DNA of 64,000 bases from contig JBKBLI010000003.1 in the NCBI GenBank assembly GCA_046296435.1, positions 21,081 to 85,080 on the forward strand. Direction: 5' to 3'. The stretch comes from M3007 sp046296435. Its GTDB lineage: Bacteria; Bacteroidota; Bacteroidia; Chitinophagales; Saprospiraceae. Shown in pieces: positions 27,561 to 35,863 of the stretch (positions are counted from its first letter, which is position 1; each line of letters opens with the position of its first letter). The notes below the pieces were generated by a model. The model had not been told where the DNA came from. It saw only the letters and a program-made list of their open reading frames with translations, and made no database searches. The translations under genes and the position numbers were made by a program.

Positions 27561-28802
27561 TTACGCTACCCTGCCGCCTCGTCCCGTTTCGCGTTTATTC
27601 TCGCTTTTGGAGATGACCACCGTTGCTACCGCATTGCCCACAAAATTGGTAACCGCCCGCGCCTCGGACATGAAGCGGTCCACGCCCAACAGCAATGCCA
27701 GTCCTTCGACCGGCACCGACGGAACGATCGCCAACGTAGAGGCCAAGACCACAAATCCGCCGCCAGTCACGGCCGCCGCTCCTTTCGAAGTCAGCATCAG
27801 CACACCCATGATACTCAACTGTTCGCCTACCGAAAGATCGACCCCGTAGGCCTGCGCCAAAAAAATGACAGCCATCGACAGGTAAATCGTCGTGCCATCC
27901 AGATTGAATGAATAACCCGTCGGAACCACCAACCCCACCACTTCGCGCCGACACCCGTAAGTCTCCAACTTGTGCATCAACTGCGGCAACACCGCCTCTG
28001 AGGAAGACGTGCCCAGCACCAATAGAATCTCTTCGCGCAAGTGACGCAAAAGCCCGGTCAGACTGAAACCCCACCAGCGGCAGATCAACCCCAACACGAC
28101 AAAAATGAACAGTCCCATCGTGATGTAAACCGCCAACAGCAGCCGGCCCAGACTCATCAGCACCTCAGGGCCAAATTTGCCTACCGTATAGGCAATCCCG
28201 CCAAAGGCGCCCACCGGGGCCAGGCGCATCACCAGATGCAACACCTTGAAGAGGGCTTTCAGCAGCCGATCAAAAGTGCCGCGAAGATGCGCCCCCGTAT
28301 CCTGAAGCGAGTTTAGCCCGATGCCAAACAACAACGCAAAAAACAGGATCTGCAATACCTCGCCCTCGGCAAAGGCCCGTACCACATTCGACGGCACGAT
28401 GTGCGTGAAAAAATCAACCCAGTTCATATTCGTCGCCTTTTCGACATAGCCGCTCACCTTGTCCGCCTGCGCCCCCGAGGTATCTATCCCCCCGCCCGGA
28501 CGCGTCCAATGCGCCACAAATAGCCCAATGAACAACGCAAACGTGGTCACTACCTCAAAGTACAACAGCGCCTTGCCGCCGATGCGCCCCAATTGCTTCA
28601 TGTCGCCGACGCTCCCCACGCCCAATACGATCGTCAAAAAGATAACCGGCCCAATCACCATCTTGATCATGTTGATGAACGTATCCGCTACGGGCTTGAG
28701 CGAAGCGGCAAAACTCGGGGCTAAAAGGCCGGTCAAAGCGCCCGCAGCAATAGCAATAAGCACTTGGACATACAGCGTACGCAACAGCGAAGCAAAACGC
28801 AT
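27561..28802 (-). CDS. dctA: Dicarboxylate/cation symporter (DAACS family)
   Basis: 413 residues, 8 helices plus two re-entrant loops expected. Signature motifs are visible: LGTSSSEAVLPQLM, PTGYSFNLDGT and SKGAAAVTGGGFV. These are closest to C4-dicarboxylate carriers of the DctA type. It sits 18 bases after uxuA on the same strand, so it is likely cotranscribed with mannonate dehydratase. Whether it carries C4-dicarboxylates or an acid sugar here is open. A short T6/A6 island lies just upstream of the start. Confidence 0.88.
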   Translation of the reverse strand: MRFASLLRTLYVQVLIAIAAGALTGLLAPSFAASLKPVADTFINMIKMVIGPVIFLTIVLGVGSVGDMKQLGRIGGKALLYFEVVTTFALFIGLFVAHWTRPGGGIDTSGAQADKVSGYVEKATNMNWVDFFTHIVPSNVVRAFAEGEVLQILFFALLFGIGLNSLQDTGAHLRGTFDRLLKALFKVLHLVMRLAPVGAFGGIAYTVGKFGPEVLMSLGRLLLAVYITMGLFIFVVLGLICRWWGFSLTGLLRHLREEILLVLGTSSSEAVLPQLMHKLETYGCRREVVGLVVPTGYSFNLDGTTIYLSMAVIFLAQAYGVDLSVGEQLSIMGVLMLTSKGAAAVTGGGFVVLASTLAIVPSVPVEGLALLLGVDRFMSEARAVTNFVGNAVATVVISKSENKRETGRGGRVA

Positions 28803-28820
28803 GGCATAAATACTTTTTTG

Positions 28821-30047
28821 TCAAAAAACAGGATACCGCGCATCAGATTCCAAAGCGTGACGCAAACCTATCTCCAGCCCACGCAACTCAGCCAGCCCAC
28901 GCAGACGCCCAATGGCCGTATAACCGGGATTGGCGCCCCGCTTACGCAAATCGTCGAGCATGCGCGCCCCATGGTCCGGCCGCATCGGAATGCGCACATC
29001 CTCGCGCCCCACTTCCTTGCGCCGCTTCTGTTCGCGGATGATGGCCGTCAGCAAACGCGGAGCCTCGGCGCTGCCTTCCAGATGCGCCGTTTCGTAGAAA
29101 GAGCCGTCGGATTCGGGCTGCACGCTGCGCAAATGCAAAAAATGCACCCGCGGGGCGACCTGCCCGAAAAGCCCGGGAACATCGCCATCCGGACGAGACC
29201 CCAGGGAGCCGGCGCAAAAGCAAATACCGTTGCTCTCAGACGCCGATGCCGCCAGCAAGCCGCGCAGGTCGTCGCCCGTACTCACCACTCGCGGCAAGCC
29301 AAACAAACCAAACGGCGGATCGTCCGGATGAATCGCCAACCGAACCCCCGCCTCTTCCGCCACAGGCCCTACCTCGCTAACAAAATCATACAAGTGTCCG
29401 CGCAATTCCGCTTCGCCGATCGCCGCATATTCTGCCAACGCCGCCGCAAATCGCTTCAGATCGTAACCTTCCTCCGCGCCGGGCAGCCCAGCCAGAATAT
29501 TGCGCTTCAGGCGCAGACGCTCGCGACCTGTTGATCGCTCAAACCACCGGCGGGCCGCCTCGGCCACCTGTGGCGTATAGTCGGCCTCGGCCCCGCGTCG
29601 TCGCAACATGAACAGGTCAAAAGCCGCCAACTGAGACATGTCGAATCGCAATGCCTCAGCGCCGTCCGGCAATTTCCAGCGCAGATCGGTGCGCGTCCAG
29701 TCCAGAATGGGCATGAAGTTGTAACACACCGTCCGGATACCGCAGCGCCCCAAATTGCGCAAGGTCTGCTTGTAGTTTTCAACCAACTTTCTTTTGCCGG
29801 CGGCCCCGCGCTTGATATCCTCGTGCACAGGCACACTCTCCACTACCGCCCAGGGCAAGCCGCCGGCAAGGCATTCGCGCTTGCGCTTTTCGATCTCGTC
29901 TATGCTCCATACAACGCCGTTGGGCAAGTGATGCAAGGCCGTGACAACCGCTTCCGCTCCGGCTTGTGCAATGTAACTCAACTTGACCGGGTCTCCCGGG
30001 CCGAACCAACGCCAACTTTGTAACAAAGTATCCTTGTTATCGCGCAT
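28821..30047 (-). CDS. uxuA: D-mannonate dehydratase
   Basis: UxuA family, 408 residues, dehydrating D-mannonate to 2-keto-3-deoxygluconate with a divalent metal. The ATG at 30047 (MRDNKDTLL) is preferred over the TTG at 30056. Motifs are SWRWFGPGDPV at the N-terminus, the CYNFMPILDWTRTDL segment, LAIHPDDPPFG, CFCAGSLGSRPDG and PMRPDHG. The length is normal. A 131-base spacer holding a perfect T7cgA7 palindrome separates it from the upstream fructuronate reductase. dctA follows after 18 bases. Confidence 0.95.
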   Translation of the reverse strand: MRDNKDTLLQSWRWFGPGDPVKLSYIAQAGAEAVVTALHHLPNGVVWSIDEIEKRKRECLAGGLPWAVVESVPVHEDIKRGAAGKRKLVENYKQTLRNLGRCGIRTVCYNFMPILDWTRTDLRWKLPDGAEALRFDMSQLAAFDLFMLRRRGAEADYTPQVAEAARRWFERSTGRERLRLKRNILAGLPGAEEGYDLKRFAAALAEYAAIGEAELRGHLYDFVSEVGPVAEEAGVRLAIHPDDPPFGLFGLPRVVSTGDDLRGLLAASASESNGICFCAGSLGSRPDGDVPGLFGQVAPRVHFLHLRSVQPESDGSFYETAHLEGSAEAPRLLTAIIREQKRRKEVGREDVRIPMRPDHGARMLDDLRKRGANPGYTAIGRLRGLAELRGLEIGLRHALESDARYPVF

Positions 30048-30109
30048 ACATGACAATCGTTAAGGGTTTCTGTGTATTTTTTTCGCGCACACGCCCTCTA
30101 ACCGCGCCC

Positions 30110-30125
30110 TTTTTTTCGAAAAAAA
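30110..30125. repeat. Perfect T7-cg-A7 palindrome between uxuB and uxuA
   Basis: TTTTTTTCGAAAAAAA, a 16-base perfect palindrome in the intergenic spacer. Member of the T-run/A-run family. Confidence 0.85.
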
Positions 30126-30178
30126 GATGAAAAAGGACAGCATGCAGCATGCGCGGCGCCTATCGCAGGGCAAAAAGT

Positions 30179-30997
30179 TCAAACGCCGCTCCATGCCGAA
30201 AAGCCGCCGTCAACGGGCGCGACGATGCCCGATACAAAGCGCGAAGCGTCCGAGCAAAGCCAGATGCAAGTTCCAACCAATTCGTCGGCCTCGCCAAAGC
30301 GCCGGAAAGGCGTCTTCCGAATGACGTCGGCTCCGCGCTCGGTATATCCGCCGTCGGGCGTAGTGAGTAGGGCGCGATTCTGGTCGGTGACGAAGAAGCC
30401 CGGAGCGATGGCGTTTACGCGGATTCCCTCGCCGAACTTGAGCGCAGTTTCTACGGCCAGCCATTTGGTGAACAGATCGATTGCCGCTTTGGCGCTGGAG
30501 TATCCCGGCACGCGGGTGACCGCCTGCATGGCGGTCATGGACGATATGTTGATCACAACGCCTTGGCGCTGTCGGGCCATCAGCCGTCCAAAGACCATGG
30601 TAGGCAATACGGTTCCATCCATATTGAGCGAGAACACGCGCCGAAAATTTTCGTAGGGGTGGTGCTCAAAGAAATTCTCGCCAGGAGGAATGGCGGCGCC
30701 CGGTATATTGCCGCCGGCTCCATTGATCAGGATGTCTAAGCCGCCCCAGGTTTTATCTACTTCCTGTGCGGCCGCTTCGAGGGCTTGCTCGTCGAGCACA
30801 TCGGCGATCAGGCCAATGGCCTCGCCGCCTTCGGCTTGTATTCGGGCTACCATGTCGTTGTTCTTCCTGAGGGTACGCCCCAAGATGCCCACACGGGCGC
30901 CTCGCTGTGCCAGTGCAAGCGCCATTGCGCCGCACAAGATGCCCGATCCGCCGGTGATTACGATGCGTTTGTCGCTAACGTCAAATAAAGGGTCCAT
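30179..30997 (-). CDS. uxuB: SDR-type fructuronate reductase (D-mannonate oxidoreductase)
   Basis: Short-chain dehydrogenase, 272 residues. It has a TGGSGILCGA nucleotide-binding loop, NGAGGNIPGA, a catalytic Ser in NISSM, and YSSAK with Tyr and Lys. The extended match in the C-terminal half (APGFFVTDQNRALLTTPDG, ERGADVIRKTPFRRFG) is typical of Bacteroidota fructuronate reductases, not related to the long-chain UxuB of enterobacteria. It reduces fructuronate to mannonate with NAD(P)H. It is preceded after 13 bases by a 72-residue FecR-like gene. Because no uxaB is seen, it may also act on tagaturonate, which is speculation. Confidence 0.88.
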   Translation of the reverse strand: MDPLFDVSDKRIVITGGSGILCGAMALALAQRGARVGILGRTLRKNNDMVARIQAEGGEAIGLIADVLDEQALEAAAQEVDKTWGGLDILINGAGGNIPGAAIPPGENFFEHHPYENFRRVFSLNMDGTVLPTMVFGRLMARQRQGVVINISSMTAMQAVTRVPGYSSAKAAIDLFTKWLAVETALKFGEGIRVNAIAPGFFVTDQNRALLTTPDGGYTERGADVIRKTPFRRFGEADELVGTCIWLCSDASRFVSGIVAPVDGGFSAWSGV

Positions 30998-31010
30998 TAC
31001 TTTTGTTTTT

Positions 31011-31229
31011 TTATTTCAGCATGTCTTTGATGCGTTCGAATGCCTTGTCCGGGTCAAAATCGCTATCGGCATGAGAAGGACTTTCCTGCCACACCCAAAA
31101 CAGCACTTCCATGAAATAGCTGAATTCGGAGTTGGCAGAACACATCTGCTCCAGTTCGTTAAGCTCCCGTTTTTTCAGACGGCCTGCCAAGAAACGGGCG
31201 AGCAGCCGCAAAGCTTTTTCTTCCGACAT
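31011..31229 (-). CDS. Solitary FecR N-terminal-like small protein (possible anti-sigma domain)
   Basis: 72 residues. The pattern LLARFLAGRLKKRELNELEQM ... YFMEVLFWVWQES ... FDPDKAFERIKDMLK closely resembles the cytoplasmic N-terminal domain of FecR-type anti-sigma factors, which binds ECF sigma factors. The frame stops where the transmembrane segment would begin, and no FecR C-terminal part follows. The fructuronate reductase gene starts 13 bases later, so the two are probably cotranscribed. It may act as a soluble sigma-binding protein, be a remnant, or have another role. The family assignment is by eye. Confidence 0.6.
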   Translation of the reverse strand: MSEEKALRLLARFLAGRLKKRELNELEQMCSANSEFSYFMEVLFWVWQESPSHADSDFDPDKAFERIKDMLK

Positions 31230-31344
31230 GGCTACTTTTTTGATGTAAAGACCGAATTACGGGCGCCATTCCCTGACAAGGTCTTCAGATTTAATTTTGG
31301 ACAAGGTATTCAGGGACGCAGCGACGCATTTGCGTCTTGAAGTT
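31230..31344. promoter_or_regulatory. Divergent promoter region, FecR-like / second GH28
   Basis: 115 bases between divergent transcription units. TAATTTTG at 31292-31299 matches the Bacteroidota -7 element for the plus-strand polygalacturonase. A TTTG at the expected upstream distance was not found. No minus-strand match was recognised. Confidence 0.4.
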
Positions 31345-32700
31345 ATGATTTATCCATTTTTGCGTTGCAACTTGTGGCTCGTCCTGATCTTTGGGGCGTC
31401 TTTGTTGGAGGCTCAGGTTTATGATATTCGCCAGTTTGGCGCTTTGAACAAAGCCGGTCATCTAAATACCGCCGCAATACAAGCCGCTATTGACAGCGCG
31501 GCGCGCGACGGCGGGGGCGAGGTGTGGATTCCGGCCGGATCTTACCTGACGGGCACGCTCCAACTGCGCAGCCATGTGGCGCTTAGGCTTTTGCCGGGGG
31601 CCGTGCTGTTGGGCAGCGCGGACATGGACGATTACGACCCCGAGCGTCCGCACCTGATCTATGCCGTCGATTGTGAGAACGTCTCTTTGATCGGCTCGGG
31701 ACTGATGGACGGACAGGGGCATGCTTTTTTCGATACCACGCAACAAATCTGGACGGCAAAAAATCGCCCGACGCCTTGGCTCCTCTTCAAGCGCTGCCGG
31801 CGTGTGCGGGTTTGCGACCTTGAGTTGCGCAATCCACCCTCTCATATCCTTGTTTTAAATGGCTGCGACGACGTGGCCATAGACGGCGTAACCATGCGTG
31901 CCGACCCGCGCAGTCCGAATACCGATGGGATCGACATTGTGGATACTAAGGTCGTAGCGATCTCTAACTGCCACCTCAGCGCAGGCGACGATCTGATCTG
32001 TCTCAAATCCAACCGCCGCATGGTGCAGCATGTGGTGGCGACCAATTGCATATTGCGCAGCGACGATGCGGCGATCAAATTTGGCACCGGTTCGCGCAAA
32101 GGCGTGCGCAACTGTGTATTCAGCAACATCAGCATATACGACACGCGCTATGGGATTGCACTATTTATGACGGACGGCGGCATTTATGAGCATTGCATAT
32201 TCGACAACATCATCATTCGCAACGGGTCCCGCTGGGCCAACGACTACCCTATCTTTATTGACATACACCGCCGTTTTGAGCAAAGCCCCATGGGCCGCAT
32301 CAAAGACCTGAGTTTTACCAACATCAATATCCAAAGTCCCGGAAATATATTGGTCGCCGGCCAGCCGGATCATCCGATAGAGGATCTGTTGTTTGATAAT
32401 GTCAGCTTTACGCTTACGGGCTGCAACGACTTGAGCCGCTACGCGCAGAAGCCGCGCGGCAACAAATCCCTCAAACCCATACCGGGCTTGCGCGACTACT
32501 CCCGCCACGAGACGCACGCCATGTTTGCGCATGTGGACGGTCTGCGTCTGCATCGCTGGAAGATCCGCAAAGCCCGCAAGGCGGCGCCTTGTCCGCGCCC
32601 TGCGCTCTGGCTGCACGACGTGCTGCGCCTCGATCAGGACGCGCAGATGGACTTGGGCGCAGATATCAACCCTCAGATTCAAATCACGAACGACAATTAG
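31345..32700 (+). CDS. GH28 polygalacturonase, secreted
   Basis: Family GH28, 451 residues. The ATG at 31345 is chosen because it opens a signal peptide (MIYPFLRCNLWLVLIFG... LLEAQ). The frame to 31297 adds an uncharged, unrelated stretch. Motifs are VYDIRQFGALNKAG at the mature start, SPNTDGIDIVD, AGDDLICLKS, FGTGSRKG and DTRYGIAL, covering the catalytic Asp triad, though the central His of the classical GHG is Thr. It is closer to the classical polygalacturonase pattern than the copy at 13841. A toroid protein starts 4 bases after its stop. Confidence 0.9.
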   Translation: MIYPFLRCNLWLVLIFGASLLEAQVYDIRQFGALNKAGHLNTAAIQAAIDSAARDGGGEVWIPAGSYLTGTLQLRSHVALRLLPGAVLLGSADMDDYDPERPHLIYAVDCENVSLIGSGLMDGQGHAFFDTTQQIWTAKNRPTPWLLFKRCRRVRVCDLELRNPPSHILVLNGCDDVAIDGVTMRADPRSPNTDGIDIVDTKVVAISNCHLSAGDDLICLKSNRRMVQHVVATNCILRSDDAAIKFGTGSRKGVRNCVFSNISIYDTRYGIALFMTDGGIYEHCIFDNIIIRNGSRWANDYPIFIDIHRRFEQSPMGRIKDLSFTNINIQSPGNILVAGQPDHPIEDLLFDNVSFTLTGCNDLSRYAQKPRGNKSLKPIPGLRDYSRHETHAMFAHVDGLRLHRWKIRKARKAAPCPRPALWLHDVLRLDQDAQMDLGADINPQIQITNDN

Positions 32701-32704
32701 CGAT

Positions 32705-33958
32705 ATGTTTCGGATCAAACGCGCCGCAGCCCTGAAAAGCCTGTTCTTCGTATTCGCATACCTTGTTCCGGAGCTTCGCCTCGTGTCGCAGCCGCTGCCG
32801 GAAGCTGACCTGATGCGCAGTATGCGCTCCGCTTCGCAGTATGCCGCCCGCACGCTCATTGCGCCCCAGGGGTATTCGCGTTGCGACTACGACTGGACGC
32901 GCGGCGAATGGAGCGCATACGAACCGGCCTGGCACACCGGTCAGGTAATCTGGGGTTTGCTCGAAGCCTGGCGTCTTACGGGCGACACTGCCGCCTGGCA
33001 AGCCGCGCTGCGCGCCGGCCGCTGGTGGCGCGCCCAACGCATCGAAGGCGGGCGCTTAGACGGTTTTTTCAATGCCATACACGGAGCGGAGGTGGGCGAA
33101 TTGATCAACTTTACGACTATAGCTGACGGCACGCCCGGGATCTTTTTGCTTAGCCGACTGAGCGGCGACCCCTCGTATGCCAACGTGGCGGTATCAGCCG
33201 GCCGCTGGGCCATGGCGCATCTGTGGATCCCGGAGCGCGGCCTGATGTACGACTTAATTGATCCGGTATCCGGCGAAGTGCTGCGCGACCGAAGTCCTCA
33301 CTTCCCGTCAGACAGGCCGTTGGGCATCCGCGATGTGGCGCGCCCAAACACCGAAGGATTCTTGTATGCCGACATGTTTCGACATACGGGCGACTCGACG
33401 TTTCTGCGCTTCTTTCTCAGGCAATGCGACACCTTGGCGGCCCTGCAATCCGCCAACGGGTTCTGGATGGACTTTCACCCTAATAATCGAGAGAAGCAAC
33501 GCATTCATCCGCGTTTCAATATCTGGTATGCCGAGAGCCTCATGGTAGCCTGGCAACTGAGCGGCGAGCGGCGCTACTTGGAGGCCGCCTTGCGCACAGC
33601 CCGCGCCCTGAAAGCCTGGCCCAAAGCTGACGGCGCAGTGTACTACCTCAATCGTCCGGACGGGAGCTACGACCCTTCGTCCGTTTGCGGATCGGCCGTC
33701 GCATTCATGGGTATATTGTGGTTGCGCCTGCGCGCGGCAGGCTATGGCGAGTTCGACGAAGATATACATCGCGCGGCGCGTTGGATTTGCGCCAACCAAT
33801 TCGCCGACACACACCCCGATCCCAATCTGCGCGGCGCTTACTTCGAGACCTGGACCAAGAAATCAGGCCTTCGAACCCAAATTTTCGTGCGAGACATTGC
33901 CACGGCTTTTGGTCTGCGGTTCATGGCCGACTACTGGCGAGCGTTTTACGAAAAATAG
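32705..33958 (+). CDS. Secreted alpha/alpha-toroid protein of unknown function
   Basis: 417 residues. The ATG at 32705, 4 bases after the GH28 stop, opens a signal peptide ending near RLVSQ. The rest shows repeated helical hairpins with aromatic and acidic conserved positions (SAYEPAWHTGQVIWGLLEAWRLTGD, RWAMAHLWIPERG, YAESLMVAWQLSGERRYLEAALRTA), the look of a six-hairpin (alpha/alpha)6 toroid as in GH88/GH105 or related lyases. No family could be assigned with confidence. Cotranscription with a polygalacturonase suggests action on pectic oligomers. Conserved Asp and His in the central funnel would be needed to support a hydrolase. Confidence 0.7.
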   Translation: MFRIKRAAALKSLFFVFAYLVPELRLVSQPLPEADLMRSMRSASQYAARTLIAPQGYSRCDYDWTRGEWSAYEPAWHTGQVIWGLLEAWRLTGDTAAWQAALRAGRWWRAQRIEGGRLDGFFNAIHGAEVGELINFTTIADGTPGIFLLSRLSGDPSYANVAVSAGRWAMAHLWIPERGLMYDLIDPVSGEVLRDRSPHFPSDRPLGIRDVARPNTEGFLYADMFRHTGDSTFLRFFLRQCDTLAALQSANGFWMDFHPNNREKQRIHPRFNIWYAESLMVAWQLSGERRYLEAALRTARALKAWPKADGAVYYLNRPDGSYDPSSVCGSAVAFMGILWLRLRAAGYGEFDEDIHRAARWICANQFADTHPDPNLRGAYFETWTKKSGLRTQIFVRDIATAFGLRFMADYWRAFYEK

Positions 33959-34003
33959 AGACCCGATCCGGCGCTTTGTTTGGTCGGCGGCGGTGATGTC
34001 GCA

Positions 34004-34018
34004 TTTTTTTCAAAAAAA
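34004..34018. repeat. T7-c-A7 palindromic island, intergenic
   Basis: Lies between the convergent toroid and uxaA genes. Member of the T-run/A-run family. It could function as a weak bidirectional terminator, though it has no GC stem. Confidence 0.75.
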
Positions 34019-34172
34019 CAGGACGCAGATAGCGGGCATGCGCATGTCACGCCTGTGTCGCCCTTCGCGCGCGACGCCGCTAAACCAACGCTTGCGCCTC
34101 TTCGCTATTTTTCCCCAAAAGACCATGCGCGCAGGGCGAGGGCATGCGGTCCGATCTGCTTGTCTTCTTCTT

Positions 34173-34188
34173 AATTGCGCAATTGCGC
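34173..34188. repeat. Overlapping palindromes AATTGCGCAATT / GCGCAATTGCGC
   Basis: Two perfect 12-base palindromes overlap by 8 bases just downstream of the uxaA stop codon. Half-sites (TTGCGC) resemble those in the LacI operators, but the spacing differs. Confidence 0.4.
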
Positions 34189-34206
34189 GACGCCGCAGGT
34201 ATTGCG

Positions 34207-35859
34207 CTACAGGCTTACGCCCCGCTTCCAGGGGATGAAGTCGTACTGCTCCAGGCGCATGGCCGCGGTTTGAACCCGTCCCGAAGCCACGTCTATAATC
34301 AGTTCGAACAGATCGACGCCGCACTGTGCGAGGTCGGCGCGCCCCTCGATGATGCCTCCGGCGTCGAAGTCGATCAGATCGCCCATGCGCTTTGCCAGCG
34401 CTGTGTTGGAACTGATTTTGATCACCGGGGCTACGGGATTGCCCGTTGGCGTGCCCAAACCGGTAGTGAACGCGATGATGTTGGCGCCTGAGGCTGCGAG
34501 GGCGGTCGTGCTTTCGACATCGTTACCGGGGGTGCACAGCAACTGAAGTCCGCTGCGGATCGAGGGTTCGCCGTAGTCGAGCACATCGGCGATGGGCGAC
34601 GAGCCGCCTTTGCGGGCGGCGCCTGCGCTTTTCATGGCGTCGGTGATCAGGCCGTCGCGTATGTTGCCGGGCGAGGGATTGTGCGCGAAATCGGCGCCTA
34701 CCGACCGGGCTTGGGCGGCATAGGCGCGCATGAGGTCGTTGAAGCGCTCGGCCAGTTTCGGGCTGGCGCAACGTCGGCTGAGTTGATGCTCTACGCCGTG
34801 TAGCTCCGGGAATTCGGCCAGCAAGGCGCTGCCGCCGCAGGCAACCAGCAGATCGCATGCATAGCCCAAAGCGGGATTGGCCGAAATACCGGAGAAGCCG
34901 TCGCTACCGCCGCACTCCAGCCCCAAGCGCAGCGCAGAGAGCGGCGCAGGGGCGCGGCGCATTTCATCGGCTTGCATCAACCCTGCAAAGGTCATTTTGA
35001 CGGCCTCGGCCAAAAAAGCGCGCTCGGACGCGCTGCGTTGCTGTTCGAGGATGTATATGGGCTTGGCCTCGACCATAGGATAACAGGCCAACGCTTGCTG
35101 CAGTAACGCTATTTGGGCATTCTGACACCCCAGGCTGAGCACGGTGGCGCCGGCTACATTGGGATGGGCAATATAGCCGGCCAATAGCCTGCAAAGCGCT
35201 TGGGAGTCCTGACGCGTGCCGCCGCAACCACCCTCATGGGTCAGGAAGCGTATGCCATCCACATGGGGGAAAAAGCGCCGGGGCGCGCTTTGTCCGGCGT
35301 TGTCTTCGAGTATGTCGGCAGCGAGGATATCGCCCTGTTTGGCGCCCCCGCGTCTGAGATCGAGCAACCGCTCGACCGCCAACCGCCACTCGGAACGCGA
35401 ACGAAAGCCCAGGGCGTCTTCCATAGACTCTTGTAGGACGCGTATGTTGCGGTTTTCGCAAAAAACAAGCGGGATGACCAGCCACAAGTTGAGCGTGCCG
35501 ACGCGCCCGTCGGCGCGATGATAACCCATAAATGAGCGGTCGCGGTAACGCTCAGCCTCAACCGGGGGCATCCACACATAGGGCTGGGCGCCCGGCTCTG
35601 CATCCGCTTCGGTGGCGTGTTGTAGGTTTGCTACCGTAAGCAGCGCGCCCGCGGGCAGATCCATTAAGGCGCGCCCCACCACAACGCCATACATACGCGC
35701 CGCTTCGCCCGTTTTGAGCGGGCGCAGGGTCGCCTTGTGTTTCTGCGGGATGGGCTGACAGGCGACGACGCCTTCGGGCAAAACCGCGCCCGCAGGTAAG
35801 TCCTGTAAAGCCACGCAGATATTGTCGGTCGGGTGTATCTTTAGTGCGCAGGCCTTCAT
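34207..35859 (-). CDS. uxaA: Altronate dehydratase (fused SAF and catalytic domains)
   Basis: UxaA/GarD family, 550 residues, dehydrating D-altronate to 2-keto-3-deoxygluconate. An N-terminal SAF-like domain (~1-95) is followed by the large catalytic region (GYHRADGRVGTLN, FLTHEGGCGGTRQD, CQNAQI, LECGGSDGFSGISANPALG, AFTTGLGTPTGNPVAPVIK). Several Cys and His are conserved as iron ligands. Full length. It starts 4 bases after the stop of an exported enolase-superfamily enzyme, so the two form an operon. Confidence 0.95.
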   Translation of the reverse strand: MKACALKIHPTDNICVALQDLPAGAVLPEGVVACQPIPQKHKATLRPLKTGEAARMYGVVVGRALMDLPAGALLTVANLQHATEADAEPGAQPYVWMPPVEAERYRDRSFMGYHRADGRVGTLNLWLVIPLVFCENRNIRVLQESMEDALGFRSRSEWRLAVERLLDLRRGGAKQGDILAADILEDNAGQSAPRRFFPHVDGIRFLTHEGGCGGTRQDSQALCRLLAGYIAHPNVAGATVLSLGCQNAQIALLQQALACYPMVEAKPIYILEQQRSASERAFLAEAVKMTFAGLMQADEMRRAPAPLSALRLGLECGGSDGFSGISANPALGYACDLLVACGGSALLAEFPELHGVEHQLSRRCASPKLAERFNDLMRAYAAQARSVGADFAHNPSPGNIRDGLITDAMKSAGAARKGGSSPIADVLDYGEPSIRSGLQLLCTPGNDVESTTALAASGANIIAFTTGLGTPTGNPVAPVIKISSNTALAKRMGDLIDFDAGGIIEGRADLAQCGVDLFELIIDVASGRVQTAAMRLEQYDFIPWKRGVSL

Positions 35860-35863
35860 GCTA

